Virus record (IMG/VR): IMGVR_UViG_3300036791_000393
Location: 1-25,965 of that record
From: a virus
DNA length: 25,965 nucleotides
Direction: 5' to 3' (one strand)
Below the pieces are notes generated by a model. It had not been told where the DNA came from and made no database searches. It saw only the letters and a program-made list of their open reading frames with translations. Position 1 is the stretch's first letter; every line of letters begins with the position of its first letter. The position numbers and the translations under genes were made by a program. This document shows, piece by piece, positions 12,868 to 19,559 of the stretch.

Positions 12868-14582
12868 GCGGCCTTCGCGCGGTGCGGTTTCTGCTGCGCA
12901 AGTTCCGGATTGGCCTTGATCGCCTCGGCCTTCGCCTTGAGCCGCGCGCGCAGCGAGTGGATCATGTTGTCGGCGTTGGGCGGGTTGATCAGGCGGATGA
13001 ACATCTCCTGATCGATCGCCTGCGCCTTGAGCAAAATTCCGGCGTCTTCCTTGGCCTCGTCGGCGAACAGCGGAGAATGGCTGTGCCCGGCCACGCGCAG
13101 CTTGAACGCCGCGGCGAGCTGCGCCAGCACGAACTCCTTGCCGTCGTCCGCCTTGAGGAGCGTGTCGTCGTTCTTGGCCTTGAGCTTCATGCCGACATCG
13201 CCGAGCTTCATCAGCGACTGCTCGAGCCCCACGCCGATCTTGCGGATGCGCGCCGACCCGGTGGTGGCGAGCTGCTTGGCGTGGCCGCGTCCGCGCACAC
13301 CCGCCTCGCCCTTGCCGGTGACGGTCTCGGTCAGGCCGGACGCCTCGAGGAAGATCGCCCCGATCGCCTGGAATTCGGCGAACAGGTCTTCCGGCATGTC
13401 GGGGGCGAGCGTGTCGACCTTGGCGCCGGTGTTCATCGGCTCGACCACCCACGAGCCTGGCCCGCCGAGCGCCGATGCCTTCTCGTCCTGCAGGCCGGTG
13501 AAGCCCGAGAACACCTTGGCGGGGTCGACCTGCCGCTCGAGGATGTCGGCGATCTGGTCGAGTCGCTCGTTGGTCCAGCGCTGCAGCGGGATCAGCCGCT
13601 CGATATGCGCCTCGCCCCAGAAATATTCCGGCAGCGTGTAGGGACGGATGTGGATGAACGGGTGCTCGTTGGGCAGAAAGATGTTCGATTGACTGCCCCA
13701 CTCGGCGAACTTGGCCGGCGTTTCCTTTGCCATGTCGTCGACCGTATCGCGCGAGTCGGAAATGACCTCCGAGCCCTCGCCATTGTCGACGGTCACGAAG
13801 ATCGCGTAATCCTCGGTGATGTCGTCCCAGACATAGACCTCGGTGAAGTTGGCGGACGGCGCATCGCTCATCGGCTCGTAGGTCGGCTTGGGCTCGTAGT
13901 CGAGCGGCACCGAGCCGACCACCGGGCCGGAGATGTTGGTGCCGCCGGTCTGCGACACCTCGAGCATGTGGGCGAGCACGGGCGGATAGTCGGATGTCTT
14001 CGGCCCGAATTCGATCGTCAGCTTGGGCAACAGGTCGAGCTTTCCAGCGCGCGCGAGGCGCAGGACCGTGTTGTCCCAATCGAGCGAATAGGTGTGCGTG
14101 AACGCCTCCTGGCTGTCGAGATCGGGGTCGCTCTCGTCGAACACGCCCATCGCGGACGGCAGCACGGTGCGGCCAAACAATTCCTCGCGCTCGCTGTTCC
14201 ACCCCATTTTGATGAACATCGAGTCGTAGACCAGCGACCACAGCAGGTTCACGCCGTACTGCGCGGCGAGGCCGGAATCGCGGAATGTGTCGTTCCAGTC
14301 GTCTTCTGCGGCGAGCATCTGCTTGACGATCGCCTCGGCCGAATTGCGCGGCGCCGAGATCGAGAACCGGGCGTGGTCCTCGGCGAACAGGAACGCGGCA
14401 ACGAGGTCCATGTGGGCGTAGAGGCGATTGTAGCGCACCGTCTCCTGCCCGTAGGTGCCGTAGAGGAAGTAGCGCTTGCGCCGATCGTAGATCGCCCTGC
14501 GGTCCTCCTGCGATTGCTTGCAGACCGAGGCGATCCACTGGACTTTCTCGTCGCGTTTTGCCTTGTTGCGCGGGATGATCAT
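12864..14582 (-). CDS. Phage portal protein (572 aa)
   Basis: 572 residues, a usual portal length. The N-terminal region (YFLYGTYGQETVRYNRLYAHMDLVAAFLFAEDHARFSISAP) and the following NSAEAIVKQMLAAEDDWNDTFRDSGLAAQYGVNLLWSLVYDSMFIKMGW match the wing and stem of portal proteins. The centre (WGEAHIERLIPLQRWTNERLDQIADILERQVDP) is the typical clip/stem region, and the C-terminus is helical and Lys/Ala-rich. It lies directly after the terminase cluster and overlaps it by ATGA, as is standard for packaging modules. AAGGGGG lies 4 bases before the ATG. It forms the dodecameric ring at the head vertex through which DNA is packaged. Confidence 0.9.
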   Translation of the reverse strand: MIIPRNKAKRDEKVQWIASVCKQSQEDRRAIYDRRKRYFLYGTYGQETVRYNRLYAHMDLVAAFLFAEDHARFSISAPRNSAEAIVKQMLAAEDDWNDTFRDSGLAAQYGVNLLWSLVYDSMFIKMGWNSEREELFGRTVLPSAMGVFDESDPDLDSQEAFTHTYSLDWDNTVLRLARAGKLDLLPKLTIEFGPKTSDYPPVLAHMLEVSQTGGTNISGPVVGSVPLDYEPKPTYEPMSDAPSANFTEVYVWDDITEDYAIFVTVDNGEGSEVISDSRDTVDDMAKETPAKFAEWGSQSNIFLPNEHPFIHIRPYTLPEYFWGEAHIERLIPLQRWTNERLDQIADILERQVDPAKVFSGFTGLQDEKASALGGPGSWVVEPMNTGAKVDTLAPDMPEDLFAEFQAIGAIFLEASGLTETVTGKGEAGVRGRGHAKQLATTGSARIRKIGVGLEQSLMKLGDVGMKLKAKNDDTLLKADDGKEFVLAQLAAAFKLRVAGHSHSPLFADEAKEDAGILLKAQAIDQEMFIRLINPPNADNMIHSLRARLKAKAEAIKANPELAQQKPHRAKAA

Positions 14583-15070
14583 GATGCCCCCTTGTGCCGC
14601 GCGACCACCTTTGGCGTCGGCCCGCGCAGCGGTGCGTTGACGAGGCGATCACCCTGCCGCACCGGGACCGCCACGCCGCCGTCGCGGAATTTTCCGCCGG
14701 TTGCGATCGTCATCGTGTCGCTCATCCCGTTCGGCATGCAGGTCGGAACGGGGCGGCCGGCGGCGTCGAGGCCTACTTTTCCGCCGTATCCGCCGACCGT
14801 GATGTCCTGAAACTTCGCCGCCGCCGCCACCTTCGGCCGCGGGGCCGCGCGCTCGCCCGCGGCGGGATCGTTCATGTTGGTCATGCCGGCGCGCTCGGTG
14901 ATGGAGCGGATCGTCTTGTCGTAGCCGGGCGATTTTTTTGCCACATGAAAACCGCCCGGTATCCATTTGACCTTGAGCGCGCCGCACTTCGGACACGGCG
15001 GATGATCGCCGTCGGCGGTCCACTCGTTGCGGCATCGTCGATTGAGGCAGCCCCATGTGCGGATGATCAT
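14579..15070 (-). CDS. Zinc-ribbon-containing phage protein (163 aa)
   Basis: ATG at 15070 follows GGAGGAC at 4 bases and overlaps the upstream TGA. The N-terminus has four Cys arranged as C8-x4-C13 ... C26-x2-C29 (WGCLNRRC, PPCPKCG), a zinc-ribbon of the FmdB/rubredoxin-like type. The rest is Gly/Ala-rich and basic, with DTMTIATGGKFRDGGVAVPV. It lies between the packaging HTH gene and the portal. A DNA- or RNA-binding packaging accessory is possible. Family is not recognised beyond the ribbon. Confidence 0.8.
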   Translation of the reverse strand: MIIRTWGCLNRRCRNEWTADGDHPPCPKCGALKVKWIPGGFHVAKKSPGYDKTIRSITERAGMTNMNDPAAGERAAPRPKVAAAAKFQDITVGGYGGKVGLDAAGRPVPTCMPNGMSDTMTIATGGKFRDGGVAVPVRQGDRLVNAPLRGPTPKVVARHKGAS

Positions 15071-15360
15071 ATGTCCTCCACCGCCGGGCCTTCGGCGATC
15101 CATTCCCGGTCACGGCGCCGAAACCGCAGCCGGCCGGCGCGGATGTCGAGTATCGCCTGCGTCATCCTGATCCGCGTGTGCTCGGCGATGCCCATCTCGC
15201 CGTGGATCATCTCGTTGAGCGCCTGCCGCGAGATGCCGACGAAATCCGCGAACGACTTGAGCGGCACGCGCTTTCCGCCCAGCGTCTCCCCGGCCCGATC
15301 GTGTCGGTAGCGCTTCAACTCGCGCACGATCTCCTCGCGCGGCAGCGGGCCGGGCATCAT
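15067..15360 (-). CDS. HTH DNA-binding protein next to terminase (97 aa)
   Basis: Starts at ATG 15360 overlapping the terminase stop (ATGA; a second ATG at 15357 is equally possible). The core PLKSFADFVGISRQALNEMIHGEMGIAEHTRIRMTQAIL (residues about 33-70) is a Cro/C1-type helix-turn-helix, with the recognition helix around SRQALNEMIHG. The C-terminus is Arg-rich (RRRDREW). Small terminase subunits recognise DNA with HTH domains but are usually encoded upstream of the large subunit. Here an HTH gene lies downstream and no convincing small subunit is seen upstream. It could be the small subunit, an antitoxin-like protein or a late regulator. HTH fold is well supported; role uncertain. Confidence 0.75.
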   Translation of the reverse strand: MMPGPLPREEIVRELKRYRHDRAGETLGGKRVPLKSFADFVGISRQALNEMIHGEMGIAEHTRIRMTQAILDIRAGRLRFRRRDREWIAEGPAVEDI

Positions 15361-17219
15361 GTTTTCACCGGCACCGGCATCTTGATGTTCTGCGTGCGCA
15401 GGAAGTTCATCACGATCTCCTCGACCTTCTGCGGCCCGCCGCGCTCCGCGTCGCGCTGTGCCTTCTCGAGCGTGAGCCCCTGCGCGATCAGCCGCGGCTG
15501 CACCCACTGCCGCCATGCCTCGTGCGCCAGCGCATTCGCAATCACCCGATCGTCCTTCGAGCGCCCCGAGCCATGGATCATCGAGCCCTCGCGCACGATC
15601 TTCTTGCACTCCTCCAAGGTCGCCACCGAGCGCACGCGACAGCGCTTGAGGTCGAGCCCGTCGCGAAACTTGGTGAGCAGAACCTCTTTGTTCTCGCCCG
15701 ACATCTTCCATTGCATCATGCCGGACGACCCGTTGATGCGGTCCACCCGGCGATAGAAGTAGTAGCGCATCGCGCCGAGACAGTTGCGGATGTTCTTGTT
15801 TTCCTCGGTCGCCGGAATCTTCGCGACCTGCTGGCGCAGCTTGTCGAGCTCGTCCTGCACGGTCTGCCCCGGCCCGGTGATTTCCAGGTTGAGCATCGCG
15901 TTGCGATAGTATCCGGCGAGATGCGCGATCACCCAGGCGCACTGATAGGTCGAGACGTTCGGCGTGCAGAACTCGGCCACCTGATAGCAGAGGTCGGCAA
16001 AGCAGCGGTGCACCGCGATCACGGTGCGGTCCGCGTCCTCGCTCGACCCGTAGGCCGGATCGCACCCGATCGCGTAGTGACCGTTCGGATCGGCCGCCTC
16101 CCACACGCGCAGCTCGGCCCGCCCGGCCTGCTTCGGAGGCACCTGCTGGCATTCGGTCTCGGTCCACTCCTTCGTCAGAAGGTAGCGGAACGGCACGAAC
16201 GCCTGCTCCCGCGCATAGCGCGTCGCGTCGGTCAATGTCTCGTTCTTGAAAAACGTCGAACCGGTGACGACGAACGCATCCTCCGGCATCCACGGGAACA
16301 TCTCGTCCATCTTCATCTGGTCGCCGTCGCACTCGTCGTCCAGCTTCCAGCGATACCAGGCGACCTGCTCGGCCGTGATGGTGAAGTCGTAGGCCTTCTT
16401 CACCGACCGGATGCGCGAGCGCTCGAGCGCATTCAGGGGCGACTTCTCGCCCGGCGCATAAAGCGGAAAATACGGATGGTTCTTCGGGTAGGCGTAGAGC
16501 TCGTTCCGCCACCAGCCGACAAAAATGGCGCGCTGCGTCGGCGACGACACCGCCTTTTCCCACATCTCCTGGAAATGATTCGGCCCGTTCGCGGTCGTCT
16601 CGTAGACCTGCAGGCGATGCGGATTGAGCGCCGACATCGTGGCGCGCAGCTCCTTCAAATCCTCCTCCGAGCCCCAGAACGCCACCTCGGTCGCGTGCAG
16701 GAAGTTGTACGCACCCGACCGCCCGAGCGAGCCCTTGGTCTTCTGCTTCACCCCCGCGACCAGGTAGGCGAGAAAAGAGCCATTCGCGAGCAGCAGCATG
16801 TCGCGGTTGTGCACCGGCCGCATCATCTTGTGCGTCTTCGGCAGGTTGTTGAAAAACACGTTGATGATGTTGCGGAACTGCTCGCGCGACTGCTCGGTGT
16901 GCGTCGCAAACGCCCCCGCGGTCCCGGGATATTCCATCTCCCAGAACACATCCAAGGCGATGAAAAATGTCGTCGCCCCAATCTGCCGCGACTTGAGGAT
17001 CACGAACGTCGTCGCGCCCTCCGCCAGCCCCTTGCACATCTCATCGAAGATGTAGCGCTGCGTGCCCAGCATCGTGAACGCCTGCAGCCCAAAATCCTTC
17101 GTCATGACCTTGAGCCGCGCGCACCATTTCAGAAACCGATCGCGCGGGAACGGCGCCACCGGGGCCAGCGCCCGCATGGCCGGCGTCGGCTCGAGATCGG
17201 GCGGCGCCAGCGCGTCCAT
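15357..17219 (-). CDS. Terminase large subunit (620 aa)
   Basis: Residues 75-84, LKSRQIGATT, are the Walker A-like loop of phage large terminases (SRQxG(A/W)TT type). A Walker B-like strand with a catalytic acid follows around LHATEVAFW (174-182). The nuclease half carries GCDPAYG (385-391, D387) and a DDR pair (D556, D557) near ANALAHEA. The family is the ATP-driven motor plus headful nuclease that packages DNA through the portal. ATG at 17219 shares a base with the previous stop (TGATG), and the stop overlaps the HTH gene. Length is typical for the family. Confidence 0.95.
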   Translation of the reverse strand: MDALAPPDLEPTPAMRALAPVAPFPRDRFLKWCARLKVMTKDFGLQAFTMLGTQRYIFDEMCKGLAEGATTFVILKSRQIGATTFFIALDVFWEMEYPGTAGAFATHTEQSREQFRNIINVFFNNLPKTHKMMRPVHNRDMLLLANGSFLAYLVAGVKQKTKGSLGRSGAYNFLHATEVAFWGSEEDLKELRATMSALNPHRLQVYETTANGPNHFQEMWEKAVSSPTQRAIFVGWWRNELYAYPKNHPYFPLYAPGEKSPLNALERSRIRSVKKAYDFTITAEQVAWYRWKLDDECDGDQMKMDEMFPWMPEDAFVVTGSTFFKNETLTDATRYAREQAFVPFRYLLTKEWTETECQQVPPKQAGRAELRVWEAADPNGHYAIGCDPAYGSSEDADRTVIAVHRCFADLCYQVAEFCTPNVSTYQCAWVIAHLAGYYRNAMLNLEITGPGQTVQDELDKLRQQVAKIPATEENKNIRNCLGAMRYYFYRRVDRINGSSGMMQWKMSGENKEVLLTKFRDGLDLKRCRVRSVATLEECKKIVREGSMIHGSGRSKDDRVIANALAHEAWRQWVQPRLIAQGLTLEKAQRDAERGGPQKVEEIVMNFLRTQNIKMPVPVKT

Positions 17220-17458
17220 CAGCGCCCCTGCAGCATCTCATCGAGAGAGCGCCCATAGAACCCAGGCACAGAAAGATCGCTGAAGAGGACCGCCGCCTCA
17301 GGCTCCCCGAACGGGTCCAGAAACTCCCCCCGCCCCACCCCCAACTTATCCACAGATTTCCGCGTCCACGGCCACCGAAACCTATCCCGCAATACCGCCG
17401 GGACGTGCTCGCCCCCCATCCCAAGCCGATCCGCCGCGCTCAGCCTCATCCGAAACAT
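17219..17458 (-). CDS. Short hypothetical ORF preceding the terminase gene (79 aa)
   Basis: The frame ends at 17219 and overlaps the terminase start as TGATG, a typical coupling. ATGs at 17458 and 17449 and a TTG at 17494 are candidate starts; none has a good Shine-Dalgarno site. I chose 17458 because TTGACT at 17489-17494 looks like a -35 box. The protein is compositionally plausible (RFRWPWTRKSVDKL... PGFYGRSLDEMLQGR) but no family is recognised. By position it could be a vestigial or divergent small terminase subunit, although no HTH is seen. Moderate confidence that it is translated. Confidence 0.45.
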   Translation of the reverse strand: MFRMRLSAADRLGMGGEHVPAVLRDRFRWPWTRKSVDKLGVGRGEFLDPFGEPEAAVLFSDLSVPGFYGRSLDEMLQGR

Positions 17459-17678
17459 GAGCCGCAGAACACAACCGATTGAGCCAAAAGTCAATCTGGG
17501 AACACGACAGACCCATTTTTATCCGGGGGGCGGGACGTACTGGGCGCCCTCCGCTCACACTCACGCGACCCATCGGCCTGGTGCGCGCCCGCGCGCGAGT
17601 GGCATACCATGCTACCGTGCAGGGGGCCGCAACCCATTTGGGGACAATGCATTGGGTGAGCAATATCAATAGGTTACC

Positions 17679-17706
17679 GCGATGCAATATCTCATATGTG
17701 CATCGC
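17679..17706. repeat. 28-bp inverted repeat, arms GCGATGCA / TGCATCGC
   Basis: Left arm at 17679-17686 and right arm at 17699-17706 are perfect 8-bp complements with a 12-base AT-rich spacer, itself partly palindromic (ATAT-CTC-ATAT). It is the longest perfect inverted repeat I noticed in the non-coding DNA. It could be a protein-binding site or part of a packaging site. Confidence 0.6.
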
Positions 17707-17939
17707 AATGAGTGCGGTGCAAAACGGACGCGCGGGGAGGAGAACGGTCGACCACAGGGAGACGTTCGATTTACGCGGATCGATTGTCTTGTCGTCGCGC
17801 TTGGTTCCGTGGATAGACGCTGCGCCCGCGTGGGAGCGGGCTTGCTGGTCCTCGCTACGCTGCGGGCGGCTTTTATTCTTGTTGTGCCTCCGGCGGACCG
17901 GCCTTCCGGTGACCAGCGTAGGGGGGCCGTAAGTTGAAA

Positions 17940-17955
17940 GTCAATTTACTGATCG
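17940..17955. promoter_or_regulatory. 16-bp repeat element, copy 3
   Basis: Reads GTCAATTTACTGATCG, one mismatch from copy 1 (third base of the central TTG changed, so the palindrome is broken). The minus strand gives TTGACT, which could serve as a -35 for the terminase unit, but a convincing -10 is not seen. Confidence 0.4.
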
Positions 17956-18027
17956 AAGTGTTTGATTATTCTTGCATTTCGACCAGACAATAGGAATTCA
18001 GTCTTATGCTCAAATCATTCAGAAGGG

Positions 18028-18213
18028 TCACGCGATCCCGAGCAGCGGCACGAGCTTGAGCAGGAGGACGATCAGCACGACGGCGAAGACGATGATCTGG
18101 ACGACCTTGGTGATGAAGGGGTCGGGGGAGAAGCGCTCGGCGGCGTACCAGATGATGAGGGCGACGACGACCGTGATGATGATCGGGACGAGGGCGGCGA
18201 GGAGCATGTGCAT
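18028..18213 (-). CDS. Holin-like small membrane protein with two spans (61 aa)
   Basis: 61 residues: span 1 at about 4-24 (LLAALVPIIITVVVALIIWY), a short charged turn with SPDPFITK, then span 2 at about 36-57 (VVQIIVFAVVLIVLLLKLVPLL). Two closely spaced spans with a charged loop in a protein of this size is the class II holin pattern. It would permeabilise the inner membrane for lysis. AAGG is 8 bases before the ATG at 18213; a second in-frame ATG lies two codons on. No endolysin or spanin is next to it in the window, so the lysis role is inferred from topology only. Confidence 0.65.
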   Translation of the reverse strand: MHMLLAALVPIIITVVVALIIWYAAERFSPDPFITKVVQIIVFAVVLIVLLLKLVPLLGIA

Positions 18214-18216
18214 GGG

Positions 18217-18465
18217 TCAGCCCTTCAGGAACGAGTAATACGTTGTGAGAACGGCCTCGATGTCCTTTGGTTCGTATCCGCCGGCCGAGCACACCTTGGT
18301 GGTCTCGGCGATGCAGAAGCGGCGGCGCTCGCGATCGGCATTTTGCTCGACGACGGCTTTGAGCTCGTCCAGCTTCTTCTGAGCCACCTCGGGGGCGCTT
18401 GGCGCGGCCGTGGATGCGGCTTCGATAGCCTGCTTGTCGGCGGGGCTGAGGTTGAGTTTGCTCAT
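18217..18465 (-). CDS. Hypothetical charged helical protein (82 aa)
   Basis: ATG at 18465 overlaps the winged-helix gene stop (ATGA), and its stop lies 3 bases before the holin-like ATG. Composition suggests an N-terminal helix (SPADKQAIEAA), then a Pro/Ser linker and a long helix (EVAQKKLDELKAVVEQNADRERRRF). A C-terminal segment with two Cys follows (FCIAETTKVCSAGGYEPKDIEAVLTTYYSFLKG). No family is recognised. Context in the late or lysis cassette is the only hint. Confidence 0.7.
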   Translation of the reverse strand: MSKLNLSPADKQAIEAASTAAPSAPEVAQKKLDELKAVVEQNADRERRRFCIAETTKVCSAGGYEPKDIEAVLTTYYSFLKG

Positions 18466-18749
18466 TGGCGGGTCTCCTTGTGCTCGTGGCTGATTGCTTT
18501 GGCCTTGTCCTTGGGTGGGATCGAGTAGCCGAATCCGCGATGCGTGATGATGCGGATGCCGCGCGGCTTGAGCTTCGGCCGCATCTTGCAGATGACGATC
18601 TTGAGCATGTTGTCGCATTCGACCGCCGCGCCCGCCCAGATTGCCCCGATGATTGCTTCCTTGTGGGCGACTTCGCGCGCCATGAGGATGTCGAACACCG
18701 CCTTTTCGCGCGGCGTCAGGCCCCACAGGATTGCGCGGTCGGTCGTCAC
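18462..18749 (-). CDS. Stand-alone OmpR/PhoB-type winged-helix regulator (95 aa)
   Basis: GTG start at 18749 overlaps the preceding stop (GTGA) with GAGGAG 6 bases upstream. The sequence LTPREKAVFDILM ... EAIIGAIWAGAAVECDNMLKIVICKMRPKL ... IRIITHRGFGYSIP has the order of an OmpR/PhoB effector domain. It has the N-terminal strand pair, a recognition helix including DNMLKIVICKMRPKL, and the characteristic R-G-x-G-Y-x-x-x wing. There is no receiver domain. It would act as a phage-encoded transcription regulator, perhaps of late genes. Which sites it binds is unknown; the 16-bp repeats are the obvious candidates. Confidence 0.8.
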   Translation of the reverse strand: MTTDRAILWGLTPREKAVFDILMAREVAHKEAIIGAIWAGAAVECDNMLKIVICKMRPKLKPRGIRIITHRGFGYSIPPKDKAKAISHEHKETRQ

Positions 18750-18880
18750 TCGAACTCCTCAAACGTCCTGATACGTTCTTCCAGCTTGTCCACGCGACGT
18801 TGAAGAAAAGCACATAAAAAAATCAGGACTAGTGCCGACAGGGGAATCGCCCAAAAGGCTGGATCATTCCCGCAGTTCAC
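18746..18880 (-). CDS. Small one-span membrane protein (44 aa)
   Basis: GTG at 18880 overlaps the upstream stop (GTGA). The stop overlaps the GTG of the winged-helix gene. Residues about 8-26 form one hydrophobic span (FWAIPLSALVLIFLCAFL), preceded by a Cys (residue 3) and followed by a charged coiled-coil-like tail (RRVDKLEERIRTFEEFE). It may belong to the lysis cassette or be a membrane-anchored regulator, but no family is recognised. Support comes from double coupling and coherent topology. Confidence 0.55.
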   Translation of the reverse strand: MNCGNDPAFWAIPLSALVLIFLCAFLQRRVDKLEERIRTFEEFE

Positions 18881-19029
18881 GGCCGCACCCCGTATGCGAT
18901 GCAGCGGACCTGCCAGGCGGTGCGCGGCTCGTAGTATCGCTCGAGGAGCGCGGCCATCGCGTCGAGGCATGCGGCGCGGTTGGGGAACGGGGCGATGCCG
19001 GCGTGCCACACGATCATGAGGGCGATCAT
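18877..19029 (-). CDS. Hypothetical small protein (50 aa)
   Basis: A 51-codon frame between the DUF1376 gene and the one-span protein. ATG at 19029 (second ATG at 19017) and stop at 18877-18879 overlapping the next GTG. Sequence includes IVWHAGIAPFPNRAACLDAM and YEPRTAWQVRCIAYGVRP, a plausible compact fold with three Cys. The start lacks a strong Shine-Dalgarno. No function is recognised. Confidence 0.5.
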   Translation of the reverse strand: MIALMIVWHAGIAPFPNRAACLDAMAALLERYYEPRTAWQVRCIAYGVRP

Positions 19030-19044
19030 CGCGCGCGGAACATG

Positions 19045-19548
19045 TCAGGGGCTCCAACCTTTGCGTTTCACGATTTGCTCCAACTCGCTAAGCCCGCTTT
19101 CGTCCTCTGACTCAGACAAGGAAGAAAGAGAAGTACTTATGTGACTGTGACTGCCACCCATTTGCTTAGCATTTGCTTGCCTTAATTCATGGTTTTTAGG
19201 CGCGGGCCGCTGAAGCAATTGCCGAGCAAATGCTGTCTTCAACCCACCCATTTGGCCGGCTGCGGCCCGTTTCTGTTTTATCGCCTCCTGCTTGACGAGT
19301 TCGGCCTCGACACGCTTGTGTTTCCAGCCGGGTTGAAACAGCGGCTCGATGTGCGGGCGCACTGCGTCGACCCAGATTCTGAGCGGTAGGCGAGTGATTT
19401 TGGCGAGCTTGACATCATCGTCGGGAAGCCCGCTCGTGCGCCAATAGTGCATGATGAGCAGCAGGTACGCGCCGTGCTGCACGGTGCTCAGGTGGCCCGT
19501 GTCGGCGAGATAGTCCGCGACATAGAGCGGCATCCATGGGCGCGACAT
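19045..19548 (-). CDS. DUF1376 (YdaU-like) prophage protein (167 aa)
   Basis: The N-terminus RPWMPLYVADYLADTGHLSTVQHGAYLLLIMHYWRTSG is the clear DUF1376 signature (W-MPLYV.DYL.DT..L.. .HGAYLLLL..YW..G). This domain is found in prophages of Proteobacteria, often fused to or beside replication-initiation genes, and is annotated as a replication-related protein. The C-terminal half is low-complexity and Ser/Asn/Gln-rich (SHSHISTSLSSLSESEDESG), then ends with a short helix. Start ATG at 19548 is 11 bases beyond the GcrA stop. Exact role is unknown. Confidence 0.85.
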   Translation of the reverse strand: MSRPWMPLYVADYLADTGHLSTVQHGAYLLLIMHYWRTSGLPDDDVKLAKITRLPLRIWVDAVRPHIEPLFQPGWKHKRVEAELVKQEAIKQKRAAAGQMGGLKTAFARQLLQRPAPKNHELRQANAKQMGGSHSHISTSLSSLSESEDESGLSELEQIVKRKGWSP

Positions 19549-19559
19549 TCATAGCTCGC

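Larger units (their letters stand above)
17459..18027. other. Intergenic region upstream of terminase, no convincing gene
   Basis: About 570 bp without a convincing gene. Open frames exist on both strands but lack Shine-Dalgarno sites and read like arbitrary GC-rich sequence. The region contains inverted repeats at 17599-17615 (GTGGCAT-ACC-ATGCTAC, one G-T mismatch) and 17679-17706, a small ACCGG-CCTT-CCGGT palindrome at 17897-17910, and the third copy of the 16-bp element at 17940-17955. The middle, 17.64-17.71 kb, is noticeably more AT-rich. Lying between lysis-type genes and the terminase genes, it is a candidate for the packaging site (pac/cos) and for a late promoter. Confidence 0.5.

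Noticed and set aside
11800-14652. Minus-strand open frame of 950 codons reaching from portal into the glycosyltransferase-like gene
   Set aside because: The upstream part runs in a shifted frame through the portal and is Arg/Gly-rich. The real gene starts at the ATG at 12867 that overlaps the portal stop.
12882-14810. Long plus-strand open frame of 642 codons opposite the portal gene
   Set aside because: Antisense to the portal, with a coiled, Arg/Leu/Asp/Val-rich product typical of complement frames in GC-rich DNA; no recognisable domain.
15067-17037. Long minus-strand frame of 656 codons ending at the HTH gene's stop
   Set aside because: Most of it is the shifted frame of the terminase. 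Only the last 97 codons, from the ATG at 15360, read as a coherent HTH protein.
15522-17258. Plus-strand open frame of 578 codons opposite the large terminase
   Set aside because: It is the complement of a gene with clear terminase motifs, and the His/Arg/Leu-rich product has no family signature.
17479-17937. Plus-strand open frames of 78-152 codons in the intergenic region upstream of the terminase
   Set aside because: No Shine-Dalgarno sites, no recognisable features and low-complexity Arg/Ala content; best regarded as chance frames.
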